The notes beneath the pieces are model-generated. The model did no database searches. It saw only the letters and a list, made by a program, of their open reading frames with translations, and had not been told where the DNA came from. Both the position numbers and the translations under genes were made by a program. Positions 16,951 to 26,499 of a stretch of 64,000 nucleotides of DNA are shown piece after piece. The stretch's first letter is position 1, and each line of letters starts with the position of its first letter. Origin of the DNA: Candidatus Pelagibacter communis (GTDB lineage: Bacteria; Pseudomonadota; Alphaproteobacteria; Pelagibacterales; Pelagibacteraceae); assembly GCF_001179845.1 (NCBI RefSeq), contig NZ_CVSB01000020.1, positions 1-64,000 of the forward strand. Direction: 5' to 3'.

Positions 16951-17838
16951 ATGAAGATATTTGATTGTTTTATGTATTTTGATGAGGAAATGATTTTAGA
17001 TCTTAGACTAAATATTTTAAACAAATATGTTGATTATTTTGTAATCGTCGAAAGTACATTTACTCATCGTGGAGAGAAAAGAGAATTAAATTTTAATCAA
17101 AATAAGTTTGAGCGCTTTAAAGATAAAATTATTTATCTCATTTATGATCAAGTCCCAGAAAATGTAAAGAATATCAGTGAAAAAGATACGGAGATACAAA
17201 AATCAAGTAAATTGATTATGAATGCAATTTTTAGAGAGAATAGTCAAAGAAATTTTATTTCGAAAGGTTTGAAAATTGCTGAAAGTGAAGATATCGTTTT
17301 GATATCAGATGTAGACGAGATACCAAACTTAGATAATTTAAATTTTGCTCAAATAAATCAAAAAATTTTTTTATTTGAACAAGATATGTTTTATTACAAA
17401 TTTAATTTAAAATTACCCAACTTATCTTGGAAAGGAACTAAGGGCTGTAGAAAGAAACATTTAAAAAATCCACAATGGTTAAGGAATATAAAAGATCGTA
17501 AGTACCCATTTTATAGAATAGATGCTTTTTTTTCTGAAAAAAAATTTATTAATTGTAAGATAATTAAAAATGGAGGATGGCATTTCACCAATATAAAAAC
17601 AGCTGAAGAAATAAAACATAAATTAAAATCATATCTTCATCATATTGAATTTGACAAAAATCCACTAACTACTGATCAAATTAATGAAATAATTAAAGAT
17701 AAAATTGCAGTTTATGATTTATCAGTAGATCAAAGAAATAATAAATTAGGTGGAAACAAATTAGAAAATTATCCCATACAAAATTTACCTAAATTTTTAA
17801 TTGATAATTTAGAGAAATATAAAGAATGGATTGATTGA
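16951..17838 (+). CDS. GT17-like glycosyltransferase
   Basis: A 295-residue protein resembling glycosyltransferase family 17 (bisecting-GlcNAc-type transferases and bacterial relatives). KIFDCFMYFDEEMILDLR at the N-terminus, FVIVESTFTHRGEKREL near 34-50 and the acidic pair in LISDVDEIPNL (DxD-like, about residues 120-130) are the recognisable blocks; a late GGWHFTNI block contains the conserved His. I chose ATG 16951 over the upstream GTG 16942 because the family begins with MKIFDCF. No membrane segment is visible. The acceptor is unknown and no other surface-polysaccharide gene is nearby. Confidence 0.8.
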   Translation: MKIFDCFMYFDEEMILDLRLNILNKYVDYFVIVESTFTHRGEKRELNFNQNKFERFKDKIIYLIYDQVPENVKNISEKDTEIQKSSKLIMNAIFRENSQRNFISKGLKIAESEDIVLISDVDEIPNLDNLNFAQINQKIFLFEQDMFYYKFNLKLPNLSWKGTKGCRKKHLKNPQWLRNIKDRKYPFYRIDAFFSEKKFINCKIIKNGGWHFTNIKTAEEIKHKLKSYLHHIEFDKNPLTTDQINEIIKDKIAVYDLSVDQRNNKLGGNKLENYPIQNLPKFLIDNLEKYKEWID

Positions 17839-17847
17839 TAATGGGAC

Positions 17848-18483
17848 TCAGTACTGAATAGGCTCTGGATCTATACTTCTCCACAAGTACCAAGTAGCAA
17901 CTGAACAATAAGGTGAAAACCTTTTATTTAAATATTTAACATAGCTTTCTGGTGGTAGATATTTTTTATCAAAATTTTTTGAAATAGCTCTTAAAAGACC
18001 TATATCTTGAATAGGCCAAATATTAGGACGATTATAAGTAAATAACAAAATCATTTCTGCTGACCATCTTCCAATTTGTCTTAATTGAGAGAGATAAATT
18101 ATGGCATCTTCATCAGACATTTTTGAAATAAGTCTTGGATTAAACTCTTTACTTAATATTTTTTGAGCTAAACTTTTTATTCCTTTTGCTTTCTGTCTAC
18201 TTAGACCACAACTTTTGAGCTGGATGGTAGATAATTTGCTTACTGTTTTTGCATTAATTCTATTTTTACATTTTTTCTTAAATTTTAAAAAAACTGAATT
18301 AGCAGCAGCAACACTAATTTGTTGACCAATTATACTTTTACAGAGCGAGAAGAAAACATCCTTTCTTGATGTTAGAACAGTTTCTGAAGGAGATTTGTAT
18401 TTTTTAATTAAAGAAGACATGGTTTTGTCTTTTTGAGATAAATATTTTTTTGCTTTATTCCAATATAATGGGGTTTTACTCAT
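17848..18483 (-). CDS. DNA-3-methyladenine glycosylase II (AlkA-type, HhH-GPD)
   Basis: A 211-residue base-excision DNA glycosylase. The HhH-GPD part contains SIIGQQISVAAA near 50-61, a QLRQIGRWSAEMILLF hairpin and the GPD-region catalytic Asp in WPIQDIGLLRAI. No FeS cluster Cys are present, fitting AlkA rather than endonuclease III. It lacks the N-terminal half of E. coli AlkA, as do most bacterial short AlkA proteins. It would remove alkylated purines. Its start overlaps the end of the next gene upstream (DMT transporter) by eight bases. Confidence 0.88.
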   Translation of the reverse strand: MSKTPLYWNKAKKYLSQKDKTMSSLIKKYKSPSETVLTSRKDVFFSLCKSIIGQQISVAAANSVFLKFKKKCKNRINAKTVSKLSTIQLKSCGLSRQKAKGIKSLAQKILSKEFNPRLISKMSDEDAIIYLSQLRQIGRWSAEMILLFTYNRPNIWPIQDIGLLRAISKNFDKKYLPPESYVKYLNKRFSPYCSVATWYLWRSIDPEPIQY

Positions 18484-19357
18484 GACGTGAAACAGATAGC
18501 TTTTTTTTAAAATACATCTCTCTTCTAAATATTATAATAGATGAAACAATAACCAATAAAGCACCTAATAAAGTTTTAAAAGTTGGTATTTCATTCCAAA
18601 TAAAATATCCAAAAATTATTGCAAATACTAATCCAAGATACTTTAAAGGGGAAACTAAACTTACTTCTGAATATTTGTAAGATTGTGATAACCATAAATT
18701 TGCAAGACCACCTAATATACCGACCATAGATAGCAAAAATAAATCAATTAAACTTGGCAGGATCCATCCCTGATAGAAAGATAGAAAACTTAAAAGCATT
18801 ATTGAGAATGAAAAGAAAAAACTAATCAACCAGGCAGGTTCAGTTGATGACAATTTTCTTATAGCAATAGCAACGTAAGATAGACCTAAGCAAAAAATTA
18901 TTGGATAAATATAATATAAATTTAAAGAGCTAAAACCTGGTTCAGTTATGAAAATTATACCAACAAATCCAACTAGGACCGCTAACCATCGATAAATACC
19001 AACTTTTTCTTTTAATAAAAAAATTGAGAATATTGTTATAAATATCGGTGCTGCAAAAGATATACTTACAACTGTTGCCAAAGGTAAATTTCTTAATGCT
19101 ACAAATATAGAAACCAAAGCAATTAATCCTGCTAAACATCTTTTAAAATGAAGAAATGGTCTTGTTGTTTTGTAAAAATCTAAATATCTATCTTTAGGAA
19201 TAAGAAATAAAATAGGAATTATTCCACAAAATCCTCTGAAAAATAATACTTGTCCAACGGGATAATCATCAGACCATTTAACAATCACATCCATAAGTGA
19301 AAATGCACATACCGATATGAACATGTAAAAAAAGCCTAATTGATTTTTTGATAGCAT
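18476..19357 (-). CDS. DMT-superfamily (EamA) transporter
   Basis: A 293-residue membrane protein with ten hydrophobic segments in two EamA repeats (about residues 8-138 and 150-280). The FRGFCGIIPILF and SFAAPIFITIFSIFLLKEKVG segments are typical of S-adenosylmethionine/metabolite exporters of the EamA/RhaT type. Substrate cannot be told. It is the first gene of a two-gene unit with the glycosylase, divergent from msrA. Confidence 0.88.
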   Translation of the reverse strand: MLSKNQLGFFYMFISVCAFSLMDVIVKWSDDYPVGQVLFFRGFCGIIPILFLIPKDRYLDFYKTTRPFLHFKRCLAGLIALVSIFVALRNLPLATVVSISFAAPIFITIFSIFLLKEKVGIYRWLAVLVGFVGIIFITEPGFSSLNLYYIYPIIFCLGLSYVAIAIRKLSSTEPAWLISFFFSFSIMLLSFLSFYQGWILPSLIDLFLLSMVGILGGLANLWLSQSYKYSEVSLVSPLKYLGLVFAIIFGYFIWNEIPTFKTLLGALLVIVSSIIIFRREMYFKKKLSVSRHE

Positions 19358-19391
19358 ATGATTAACTTTAGATTAATTAAGTTAATTATCA

Positions 19392-19835
19392 ATGGAAATA
19401 GCAATTTTAGGATTAGGATGTTTTTGGGGACCAGAAATTAAGTTTAGTAAACTTGATGGAGTTATAAAAACAGAAGTAGGTTATTGTGGAGGTCATAATG
19501 CTGAAACCAATTACAAAGAAGTATGCACAGGCACAACAAATCATGCAGAAGTAGTAAAATTAGATTTTGATCCTAAAGTAATATCTTACGAGAAAATTCT
19601 TGAATATTTTTTTGAAATTCATGATCCAACAACTTTAAATTCTCAAGGACCAGATTTTGGAACCCAATATAGAAGTGAAATATTTTATTTAAATGATCAG
19701 CAAAAAATTATTGCTGAAAAAATGATAGAAAAAGAAAACGTCAAATTATCAGGAAGAGTAGAAACAAAAACTTCTTTAGTTAAAAATTATTGCCCAGCTG
19801 AAGAATATCATCAAAGGTATTTGGAAAAAAGATAA
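19392..19835 (+). CDS. msrA: Peptide methionine sulfoxide reductase MsrA
   Basis: A 147-residue reductase of Met-S-sulfoxide. The catalytic motif GLGCFWGPE at 7-15 has the nucleophilic Cys10; TEVGYCGGH is the family's second block, TTNHAEVV the third, and the C-terminal YCPAEEYHQRYL provides the resolving region. It is on the short side but shows all blocks. One base separates it from the sulfurtransferase gene, suggesting a co-transcribed sulfur/oxidative-stress pair. Confidence 0.95.
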   Translation: MEIAILGLGCFWGPEIKFSKLDGVIKTEVGYCGGHNAETNYKEVCTGTTNHAEVVKLDFDPKVISYEKILEYFFEIHDPTTLNSQGPDFGTQYRSEIFYLNDQQKIIAEKMIEKENVKLSGRVETKTSLVKNYCPAEEYHQRYLEKR

Positions 19836-19836
19836 A

Positions 19837-20649
19837 ATGTCTTTAGTTGATACAAATTGGTTAGAAAATAATATTGATAAAGTAAAAATTATTGATTGCT
19901 CATGGCATATGCCGCAAACTCAAAGAAACGGTTTTGAGGAATATAAAGAGGAACATATTCCAAATGCTATTTTTTTTGATTTAGATAAAAATTCTAAATT
20001 AGATACTGATTTACCACATATGCTTACCGATACTAAATCTTGGGAAAAAATAATAAGCGATATGGGTATAGAAAATAACGATCGAATAGTAGTTTACGAT
20101 AACTCTGATGTTATTAGTTCTTGTAGATGTTGGTACAATTTAATTTATTATGGACATGACCCTAAACTAGTCCATGTTCTAGATGGTGGATTAAAAAAAT
20201 GGAAAAAAGAAAATAAATCTACAGATAATAAAAAAGTGACCACTCAAACGTCAAAGTATACATGTAAAGAAAATAAAGAACTTGTTAAAAATAAAAAACA
20301 AATAGATGATAACATTGATACAGGAAAATTTAATGTTGTTGATGCAAGAAGTAAAGAAAGATTTGAAGGTAAAGTAGCTGAACCAAGAAAAGGTCTTAGA
20401 AGTGGTTCAATAAAAAATTCTTTTTGCCTACCCTTTTCTGAATTAGTAAACGAAGACCATACTTTCGTTAGTAAAGATAAAATAATACAAAAATTTAAGT
20501 CCTTTAAATTTGACCATAATAAAAATCTAGTATTTTCATGTGGTTCTGGAGTGACTGCAAGTGTATTGGCTCTAGCTTATTCTTTAATAAATGTTAAGTA
20601 TATGCCAACAATTTACGATGGCTCTTGGGCTGAATACGGAAAAAATTAA
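19837..20649 (+). CDS. Thiosulfate/3-mercaptopyruvate sulfurtransferase
   Basis: A 270-residue double-rhodanese protein. The inactive N-terminal rhodanese domain covers about 1-135 and the active C-terminal domain about 150-270. The active-site loop is CGSGVTAS (Cys about residue 230); CGSGVTA is the 3-mercaptopyruvate sulfurtransferase form. EHIPNAIFFDLD and VVDARSKERFEG are the rhodanese signatures of each half. It lies directly after msrA and four bases before the RND adaptor gene. Confidence 0.92.
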   Translation: MSLVDTNWLENNIDKVKIIDCSWHMPQTQRNGFEEYKEEHIPNAIFFDLDKNSKLDTDLPHMLTDTKSWEKIISDMGIENNDRIVVYDNSDVISSCRCWYNLIYYGHDPKLVHVLDGGLKKWKKENKSTDNKKVTTQTSKYTCKENKELVKNKKQIDDNIDTGKFNVVDARSKERFEGKVAEPRKGLRSGSIKNSFCLPFSELVNEDHTFVSKDKIIQKFKSFKFDHNKNLVFSCGSGVTASVLALAYSLINVKYMPTIYDGSWAEYGKN

Positions 20650-20652
20650 CTT

Positions 20653-21648
20653 ATGAAAACATCTACAAAAATAACAAGTATAGTAATAATATTTTTCTTA
20701 ATCATTGCAACAGTGATCATTGGAAGAACAATGATAGGAAATCATTTCAAAAAAAAATTTAGTAAAAGACCACCTCCTGGAATAATAGTAACTACTACAC
20801 AAGAAAGAATTTTTGAAAATATTGTTAGTACCTATGGAACTGCAACTCCAATTCAAACACAATCATTTAAAATTGAAAAATATGAAATATTAAAACCTAT
20901 AAAATTTAATCAAAAAGTTAAAAAGGGTGATGTAATTGCCGAGCTTAAAAATCGAAAAGTAATTGCTCAATTTGATGGTGTTATTGGAAAAAGAGAATTT
21001 TCGGAAGATATAGAGGTTTCAAAATCTTCAATATTAATTAATCTTGAAGATACTAGCTCAATATTTTGTGATGTAGATATACCTGAAATTTTTGTACCAT
21101 TTATTAAAGTTGGTCTGCCAGTTGATATTAAATTTTCTGGATATAAAAATAAAATTTATAAAGGTGAAGTAGACTCTTTTGCTAGCAGGATAAGTGAAGA
21201 TACAAGAGCTTTAGCAACAAGAATTAAAATGGACAATTCATCAGGTGAAATATTACCTGGCTCATTTTTAGAAATATCAATTAAATATGATGTAAGAAAT
21301 GGCTTAAGTGCTCCCGACACTAGTACAATTGTCGAGGGTGAAAATGTTTTTATTTATAAAGTAGATGAAAAAAATAAAGTAATGAAAACAAAAGTAACCA
21401 TTGGTGATAGATACTTAGGCTTTGTAGAAATATTAGATGGATTAAATAATGGAGATAAAATTGTTGCAGAAGGAACAAAAAAGGTAAGACCAAATTTAAC
21501 AATCAGACCTATAGAGAAAGGTGCTAAAAAACAGCAAGGAAATTCAAGCTGGGGTAAAAAAGATAAATCAAAAAAAGCTGAAGAAAAAAAAGGTAAATTT
21601 GATTGGTTGAAAAATATTTTTAAAAAATCAGATAAAGATAAAAAATAA
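20653..21648 (+). CDS. RND efflux membrane-fusion (periplasmic adaptor) protein
   Basis: A 331-residue adaptor anchored by one N-terminal membrane segment (about 8-26). Short biotinyl-lipoyl-like halves surround what would be a very short hairpin: KPIKFNQKVKKGDVIAEL and FSEDIEVSKSSILINLED; the barrel and membrane-proximal domains follow. A Lys-rich C-terminal tail of about 45 residues has no family counterpart that I recall. It is followed after four bases by the RND pump gene. The outer-membrane partner is not in the window. Confidence 0.88.
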   Translation: MKTSTKITSIVIIFFLIIATVIIGRTMIGNHFKKKFSKRPPPGIIVTTTQERIFENIVSTYGTATPIQTQSFKIEKYEILKPIKFNQKVKKGDVIAELKNRKVIAQFDGVIGKREFSEDIEVSKSSILINLEDTSSIFCDVDIPEIFVPFIKVGLPVDIKFSGYKNKIYKGEVDSFASRISEDTRALATRIKMDNSSGEILPGSFLEISIKYDVRNGLSAPDTSTIVEGENVFIYKVDEKNKVMKTKVTIGDRYLGFVEILDGLNNGDKIVAEGTKKVRPNLTIRPIEKGAKKQQGNSSWGKKDKSKKAEEKKGKFDWLKNIFKKSDKDKK

Positions 21649-21652
21649 TTAA

Positions 21653-24600
21653 ATGTATATAACTGAAGTTAGCATTAAACGACCTGTGGTAGCTTGGGTC
21701 ATGTCTTTAATATTAATTATTTTTGGTATTTTTGTCTTTTTGGAATTGCCAGTAAGAGAACTTCCTGATGGTATACAGCCTCCTGTAGTTCAAGTTCAAA
21801 CCGATTATAAATCTGCTTCAGCTGAAATTGTTGATGAAGAAATAACTCAAAAATTAGAGGATGTAATTGGTGGAGCTGAAGGTATCAAAAATATTGACTC
21901 AAGTTCTCTCAATGGAAGAAGTAGGATTAATATTCAATTCAACACAGACATTGATTTAGATGATGCTGCTAATGATATTAGGGAAAGAGTTGCAAGGGTT
22001 GTAGATAATTTACCAAGTGAATCAAACCCTCCGCAAATTTTAAAACAGGCAGCAGGTTTTACAACTACAATGTGGGTAGCTTTATCATCTCCAACTTGGA
22101 ATGATTTAGATCTTGGAGATTATGCTGAAAGATATCTAATAGATGCATTTTCAAGTGTACCAAACGTAGGTCGAATTTTAGTTGGTGGATTAAGAGAGCT
22201 TAGTGTTAGAGTTTGGATAGATCCAATTAAATTAGCTGCAAACGATCTTACAATTCAAGAAGTTGAAAGAGCTCTTAGAAATGAGAATATAAATCTTCCA
22301 GCTGGAACCTTAGAAGCTAACAACAAAGACTTAACTTTAAACATTGATAAATCTTATTCTAATATTGATTCAATTAAACAACTGCCACTTAAGAAAAATA
22401 AAGAAAAAGTTATCATTTTATCCGATGTAGCTAATATAGAATTAGGACCTGTTTCAGAAAAAACTTTATTTAAAGCACAAAGAAAAAATGCAGTAAATTT
22501 AAAAACTGTCGGTATTGGTATTTATGCTAAAAGTGGTGCATCAACGGTAGAGCTTTCTAAACAAATAAAAACTAAAATCAAAGAACTTAACAAATCTTTG
22601 CCTGATGGATTAAAATTAGAAATAGCATTTAATAGAGCAACCTACATTGGTGCTGCAATTGAAGAAGTATATAAAAGTTTAATAATTGCATTCGTATTAG
22701 TTGTTTTGATTATTTATCTTTTTTTAGGTAACCTTAAAGCTGTAATAGTTCCTGCGGTTGCTTTACCAGTTAGTCTTATTGGATCATTTCTTGGGTTATA
22801 TATATTTGATCTATCAATTAATATTTTTGTATTACTAAGTTTTATTCTAGCAATTGGCATAATCACTGATGACTCGGTGATCATGACTGATGCTATATAT
22901 ACAAGAATTGAAAATGGTGAAACACCATTAGTAGCTGCTTACAAAGGTTCTAAACAAATTACATTTGCAATTATTGCAACGACTTTAATTCTTATAGCAG
23001 TATTCCTGCCTCTAATATTTATTAAAGGAATATCAGGAACTTTATTCAAAGAAACAGCAATAGCATTATCTTTTTCAATTGTTGTATCTTCTTTTGTGGC
23101 ATTAACATTATCTCCAATGCTAGGGAGTAAATTTTTAAACAAAAAAGAAAAAATCAATTTCTTTGTAAAAAAATTCAATAATGGATTCAAATCTTTCACA
23201 GGATTTTATGTAAACTCCCTTAAATATTGGGTGAATAAACAAAAAACTATTTCAATATTTATAATTTTAATTATTGCTGCTTCAGCTTATTTGTTTAGTT
23301 TTTCTAAAAAAGAATTGATACCAGTTGAAGATAGGGGTGCTTATTTAATTATAGGATCAACTGACGAAGGAAGTTCATTTGAATATACCCAAGAAAAAGC
23401 TCAAATAATTGAAGGAAGAATATTAAAATTATTACAAGCAGATGACAGTCCATATGCAAGACTAATCATGAGAGTTCCTGGTTTTGGAAGATCAGCAACT
23501 TCTTATAACACTTTTATAATTATTGCATTACTTGACGAATGGAAAAATAGAGAAAAAAGTAGTCAAATAATACTAAGAGAAGCTATTGGACAAGTGGTTT
23601 CTGTACCTGAAACTTTTGCTTTTCCAATTTCTCCACAATCAATAAGAGTATCAAGTTATAATAAGCCTGTTCAAATGGTGATTTATGGATCTAGCTATGA
23701 AGAATTAGAAGAAATTCAAAATAATGTCTTAAGAGAATTAAGAAAAAATAGAAATATGTCCAGAATTGAAAGTGATTATACAAAAAATAAACCCGAAGTT
23801 AAATTAGTCACAAATAAAAATAGAGCAAATGATTTGGGAGTTTCTACAGAAAATATAGGTAGAACTTTAGAAACTCTTTATGGAGGAAAAAGAGTAACAA
23901 CTTTCAGTAAAGAGGGAAGAGAATACCCAATTATTTTACAACAATATTTAGCAGACAGAAGAGATAAAGATGGATTATCAAAAATTTTTGTTAGATCTGA
24001 AACAACTGGTAAACTCATATCTGTTGCAAGTTTAGTTGAATTTAAGGAAAAAGGCACTGCTGAAGCACTTCCAAGATATAATCGACAAAGAGCTGTTACA
24101 ATTTCAGCTGCCCTTTCAGAAGATTATACTTTAACAGAAGCAATAAAATATCTAGAAGATGTCATGATTAGAGTTGCTCCTCAAAATCAAATCACTTGGA
24201 AAGGAAAATCTGAAGAATTAAAAGAAACAACAAATGAAATATACTTAATTTTTGCTCTTGCTTTGTTAACTGCTTATTTAGTTATGGCAGCAACATTTAA
24301 CTCCTTTGTTCATCCATTTATTATTATTTTAACAGTTCCATTAGCTGTATTTGGCGGCTTAGTATTTATTTTATTTTTAAATAGTTCAGTAAATATTTTC
24401 TCTCAAATCGCTTTAATTATACTTATTGGTATATCCACAAAGAATAGTATTTTGATTGTAGACTATACAAACCAGATAAGAACTACAGGTGTTAAAATTC
24501 AGGACGCTATAATTAAAGCTTGCCAACTTAGAATTCGACCAATCATCATGACTTCACTAAGCACAATGATAGCAATGCTTCCATTAGTTATTGGGAATAT

Positions 24601-24775
24601 TGGCCCAGGTGCAGGTGAAGGCTCTAGATTAGCTGTGGGTTCTACAATTTTAGGAGGAATGATTATTTCAACCTTCTTTACTTTATATGTAACTCCAACG
24701 ATGTATTTAGCACTTGCGAAAAATACTAAGCGTATTGATGCAGTTGATATAGAATTAAAAAAACAGCTAAATTAA
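21653..24775 (+). CDS. RND-family efflux pump (AcrB/MexF type)
   Basis: A 1040-residue inner-membrane pump, of normal length. Twelve membrane segments and two large periplasmic loops can be traced. The proton-relay residues are present: the Asp pair in IGIITDDSVIMTDAI (segment 4) and Lys in GISTKNSILIVDY (segment 10). The N-terminal ITEVSIKRPVVAWVMSL and FGIFVFLELPVRELPD stretches are typical. It exports hydrophobic compounds with the adaptor encoded just upstream. The stop overlaps the converging lipoprotein gene by four bases. Confidence 0.94.
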   Translation: MYITEVSIKRPVVAWVMSLILIIFGIFVFLELPVRELPDGIQPPVVQVQTDYKSASAEIVDEEITQKLEDVIGGAEGIKNIDSSSLNGRSRINIQFNTDIDLDDAANDIRERVARVVDNLPSESNPPQILKQAAGFTTTMWVALSSPTWNDLDLGDYAERYLIDAFSSVPNVGRILVGGLRELSVRVWIDPIKLAANDLTIQEVERALRNENINLPAGTLEANNKDLTLNIDKSYSNIDSIKQLPLKKNKEKVIILSDVANIELGPVSEKTLFKAQRKNAVNLKTVGIGIYAKSGASTVELSKQIKTKIKELNKSLPDGLKLEIAFNRATYIGAAIEEVYKSLIIAFVLVVLIIYLFLGNLKAVIVPAVALPVSLIGSFLGLYIFDLSINIFVLLSFILAIGIITDDSVIMTDAIYTRIENGETPLVAAYKGSKQITFAIIATTLILIAVFLPLIFIKGISGTLFKETAIALSFSIVVSSFVALTLSPMLGSKFLNKKEKINFFVKKFNNGFKSFTGFYVNSLKYWVNKQKTISIFIILIIAASAYLFSFSKKELIPVEDRGAYLIIGSTDEGSSFEYTQEKAQIIEGRILKLLQADDSPYARLIMRVPGFGRSATSYNTFIIIALLDEWKNREKSSQIILREAIGQVVSVPETFAFPISPQSIRVSSYNKPVQMVIYGSSYEELEEIQNNVLRELRKNRNMSRIESDYTKNKPEVKLVTNKNRANDLGVSTENIGRTLETLYGGKRVTTFSKEGREYPIILQQYLADRRDKDGLSKIFVRSETTGKLISVASLVEFKEKGTAEALPRYNRQRAVTISAALSEDYTLTEAIKYLEDVMIRVAPQNQITWKGKSEELKETTNEIYLIFALALLTAYLVMAATFNSFVHPFIIILTVPLAVFGGLVFILFLNSSVNIFSQIALIILIGISTKNSILIVDYTNQIRTTGVKIQDAIIKACQLRIRPIIMTSLSTMIAMLPLVIGNIGPGAGEGSRLAVGSTILGGMIISTFFTLYVTPTMYLALAKNTKRIDAVDIELKKQLN

Positions 24776-25371
24776 AAAATAATATACTTTGAAGTTGATA
24801 AAGAATTTTTACATTCAGACAATTGTTGCTTATAAATATTTGATTGCTTCTCTACTTTCTTAGCTAAGTAAATTACTTTTTTATTATCTTTAAAATTTTT
24901 ATAATTACCCCAGCCTTCGTGATAAGCAATATACTGTTTGAAAGCATCATTTTTAGAAACTTTTAAAATTTTCTCTGTTTTATTTGTGTACCATCCAATG
25001 AAATCAACACTGTCCTTAAATCTTGTTCTAACTGCAAACTTGTTTCCTGTTTCATCTTTATATTGTTTCCATGTTCCTTTAATTGCTTGAGAATAACCAA
25101 ATGAACTAGACGGTCTTTTGTAGGGGACTACCTTAAATAGTTTTTGTCTTGGTGGCTTTGCCATCCAATCAAAACTCGATTCCATCTTGATAATTGCAAG
25201 CTGTAAGTGAACTGGTGTACCCCATTTTCTTTCAGATTTTTTTGCATGTTTATACCAAAAATATCTCTCTTTAAATATTGAACAACTGCTTGCGGTATTT
25301 TTAGGAACTGATGAACAAGCTGAAATAAATAAAATTATTACTAATAAAAAACTAAGTTTTTGAATTTTCAT
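24772..25371 (-). CDS. Lytic-transglycosylase-like (SLT) lipoprotein
   Basis: A 199-residue lipoprotein. Residues 1-19 are a signal peptide with lipobox ISAC (Cys19). The SLT-like core has the ES catalytic pair in IIKMESSFDW (Glu about residue 68) and the later SSFGYSQAIKGTWKQY block, where goose-type/SLT lysozymes have G-x-x-Q. It should cut peptidoglycan glycan strands from the outer membrane. The family (transglycosylase SLT lipoproteins) is known in alphaproteobacteria without an assigned role. It overlaps the VanZ-like gene upstream by 20 bases and the RND gene end by four. Confidence 0.82.
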   Translation of the reverse strand: MKIQKLSFLLVIILFISACSSVPKNTASSCSIFKERYFWYKHAKKSERKWGTPVHLQLAIIKMESSFDWMAKPPRQKLFKVVPYKRPSSSFGYSQAIKGTWKQYKDETGNKFAVRTRFKDSVDFIGWYTNKTEKILKVSKNDAFKQYIAYHEGWGNYKNFKDNKKVIYLAKKVEKQSNIYKQQLSECKNSLSTSKYIIF

Positions 25372-25747
25372 TTTTTTTATAAAAGTAAAATAAAATTAAT
25401 ACTATAATTACACCTAATAAATTTCCAAATAAATCTGTAAATTCAAAACTTCTTTTGGGGATAAAATAATGTGTTACTTCAAGTGCTAAAGATAAAAAAA
25501 TTAAATATAAGCTTATGTAAATAAATTGGTTCGATATATTAAAAGTTAATAATCCAATAGTCGAAATAATTAAGAATGCATAAACATGATTGGTTGAAAT
25601 TATAAAATCTGGTGTAATTTGTGGCTGTAAACTTAGATCATTATATAAAAACCACCCTAGTAAACTACCTGGAAATAAATATAAAAAAATTAAAATCAAA
25701 TTACATAAATAAAAAATAAACTTATTTTTTGAAAAAAAATTAATCAT
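25352..25747 (-). CDS. VanZ-like membrane protein
   Basis: A 131-residue protein with four hydrophobic segments and the FIPKRSFEFTDLFGNLLGV block near the C-terminus, the signature of the VanZ-like family (ALEVTHYFIP... DxxxNxxG). Family members are envelope proteins of uncertain function; VanZ itself gives low-level teicoplanin resistance. Its end overlaps the transglycosylase-like lipoprotein gene, so both are likely co-transcribed. Confidence 0.8.
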   Translation of the reverse strand: MINFFSKNKFIFYLCNLILIFLYLFPGSLLGWFLYNDLSLQPQITPDFIISTNHVYAFLIISTIGLLTFNISNQFIYISLYLIFLSLALEVTHYFIPKRSFEFTDLFGNLLGVIIVLILFYFYKKNENSKT

Positions 25748-25791
25748 TAAAATATAGTTTTATTTATCAAATTGTTCTAAAAGATAAACAA

Positions 25792-26499
25792 ATGAGTTAT
25801 TTAATATTAGTAAGACATGGCCAAAGTGTATGGAATTTAGAAAAAAGATTCACCGGATGGGTAGATGTAGATTTAACAGAAAATGGAAAATCAGAGGCAA
25901 AAAAAGCTGGCCAACTAATAAAACAAGAAAATATTGAAATTAATCTTTATTATTCATCTTTTCAATTAAGAGCAAAAAATACATTAAAAATAATACAAGA
26001 TGAATTGAAAGACTATAAAGAAGTAAAAAATGCATGGGAATTAAACGAGAGACATTATGGTGCTCTCACAGGATTAAATAAAGATGAAATGAAAGTAAAA
26101 CTCGGAGAAGAAAAAGTTCATCAATTTAGACGTTCTTGGGATCTAAGGCCCGATCCTCTAGATAAAAAAAATCCATATCATCCCCTAAATATTGAAACTT
26201 ACAAAGAAATTCCTTTAGAAAAAATTCCTGACACTGAGTCACTAAAAGATACATATGAAAGAGTAATAAAATTTTATAGTAAAGAGATAGAATATAAAAC
26301 AAGTGAAAATATTCTCATTTCTGCTCATGGAAACTCTATTAGAGCTCTTTGCAAATATTTGTTCAATTTAGATCACAATAAGATCTCTAAACTTGAAATT
26401 CCTACAGGAAACCCCCTGTTAATTGAATTAGAAAACAACAAAATTTTTAATTGCAAATATCTTGATCAACAAAGAGCTAAAGATCTTTTAGTTTTTTAA
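25792..26499 (+). CDS. gpmA: 2,3-bisphosphoglycerate-dependent phosphoglycerate mutase
   Basis: A 235-residue glycolytic enzyme. LVRHGQSVWNLEKRFTGWVD at the start contains the phospho-accepting His9, ELNERHYGALTGLNK is the second catalytic block and SAHGNSIRALCKY carries the second His. Length and blocks match GpmA rather than the cobalamin phosphatase branch. It interconverts 3- and 2-phosphoglycerate. Its last 23 bases overlap the end of the converging murU gene. Confidence 0.95.
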   Translation: MSYLILVRHGQSVWNLEKRFTGWVDVDLTENGKSEAKKAGQLIKQENIEINLYYSSFQLRAKNTLKIIQDELKDYKEVKNAWELNERHYGALTGLNKDEMKVKLGEEKVHQFRRSWDLRPDPLDKKNPYHPLNIETYKEIPLEKIPDTESLKDTYERVIKFYSKEIEYKTSENILISAHGNSIRALCKYLFNLDHNKISKLEIPTGNPLLIELENNKIFNCKYLDQQRAKDLLVF

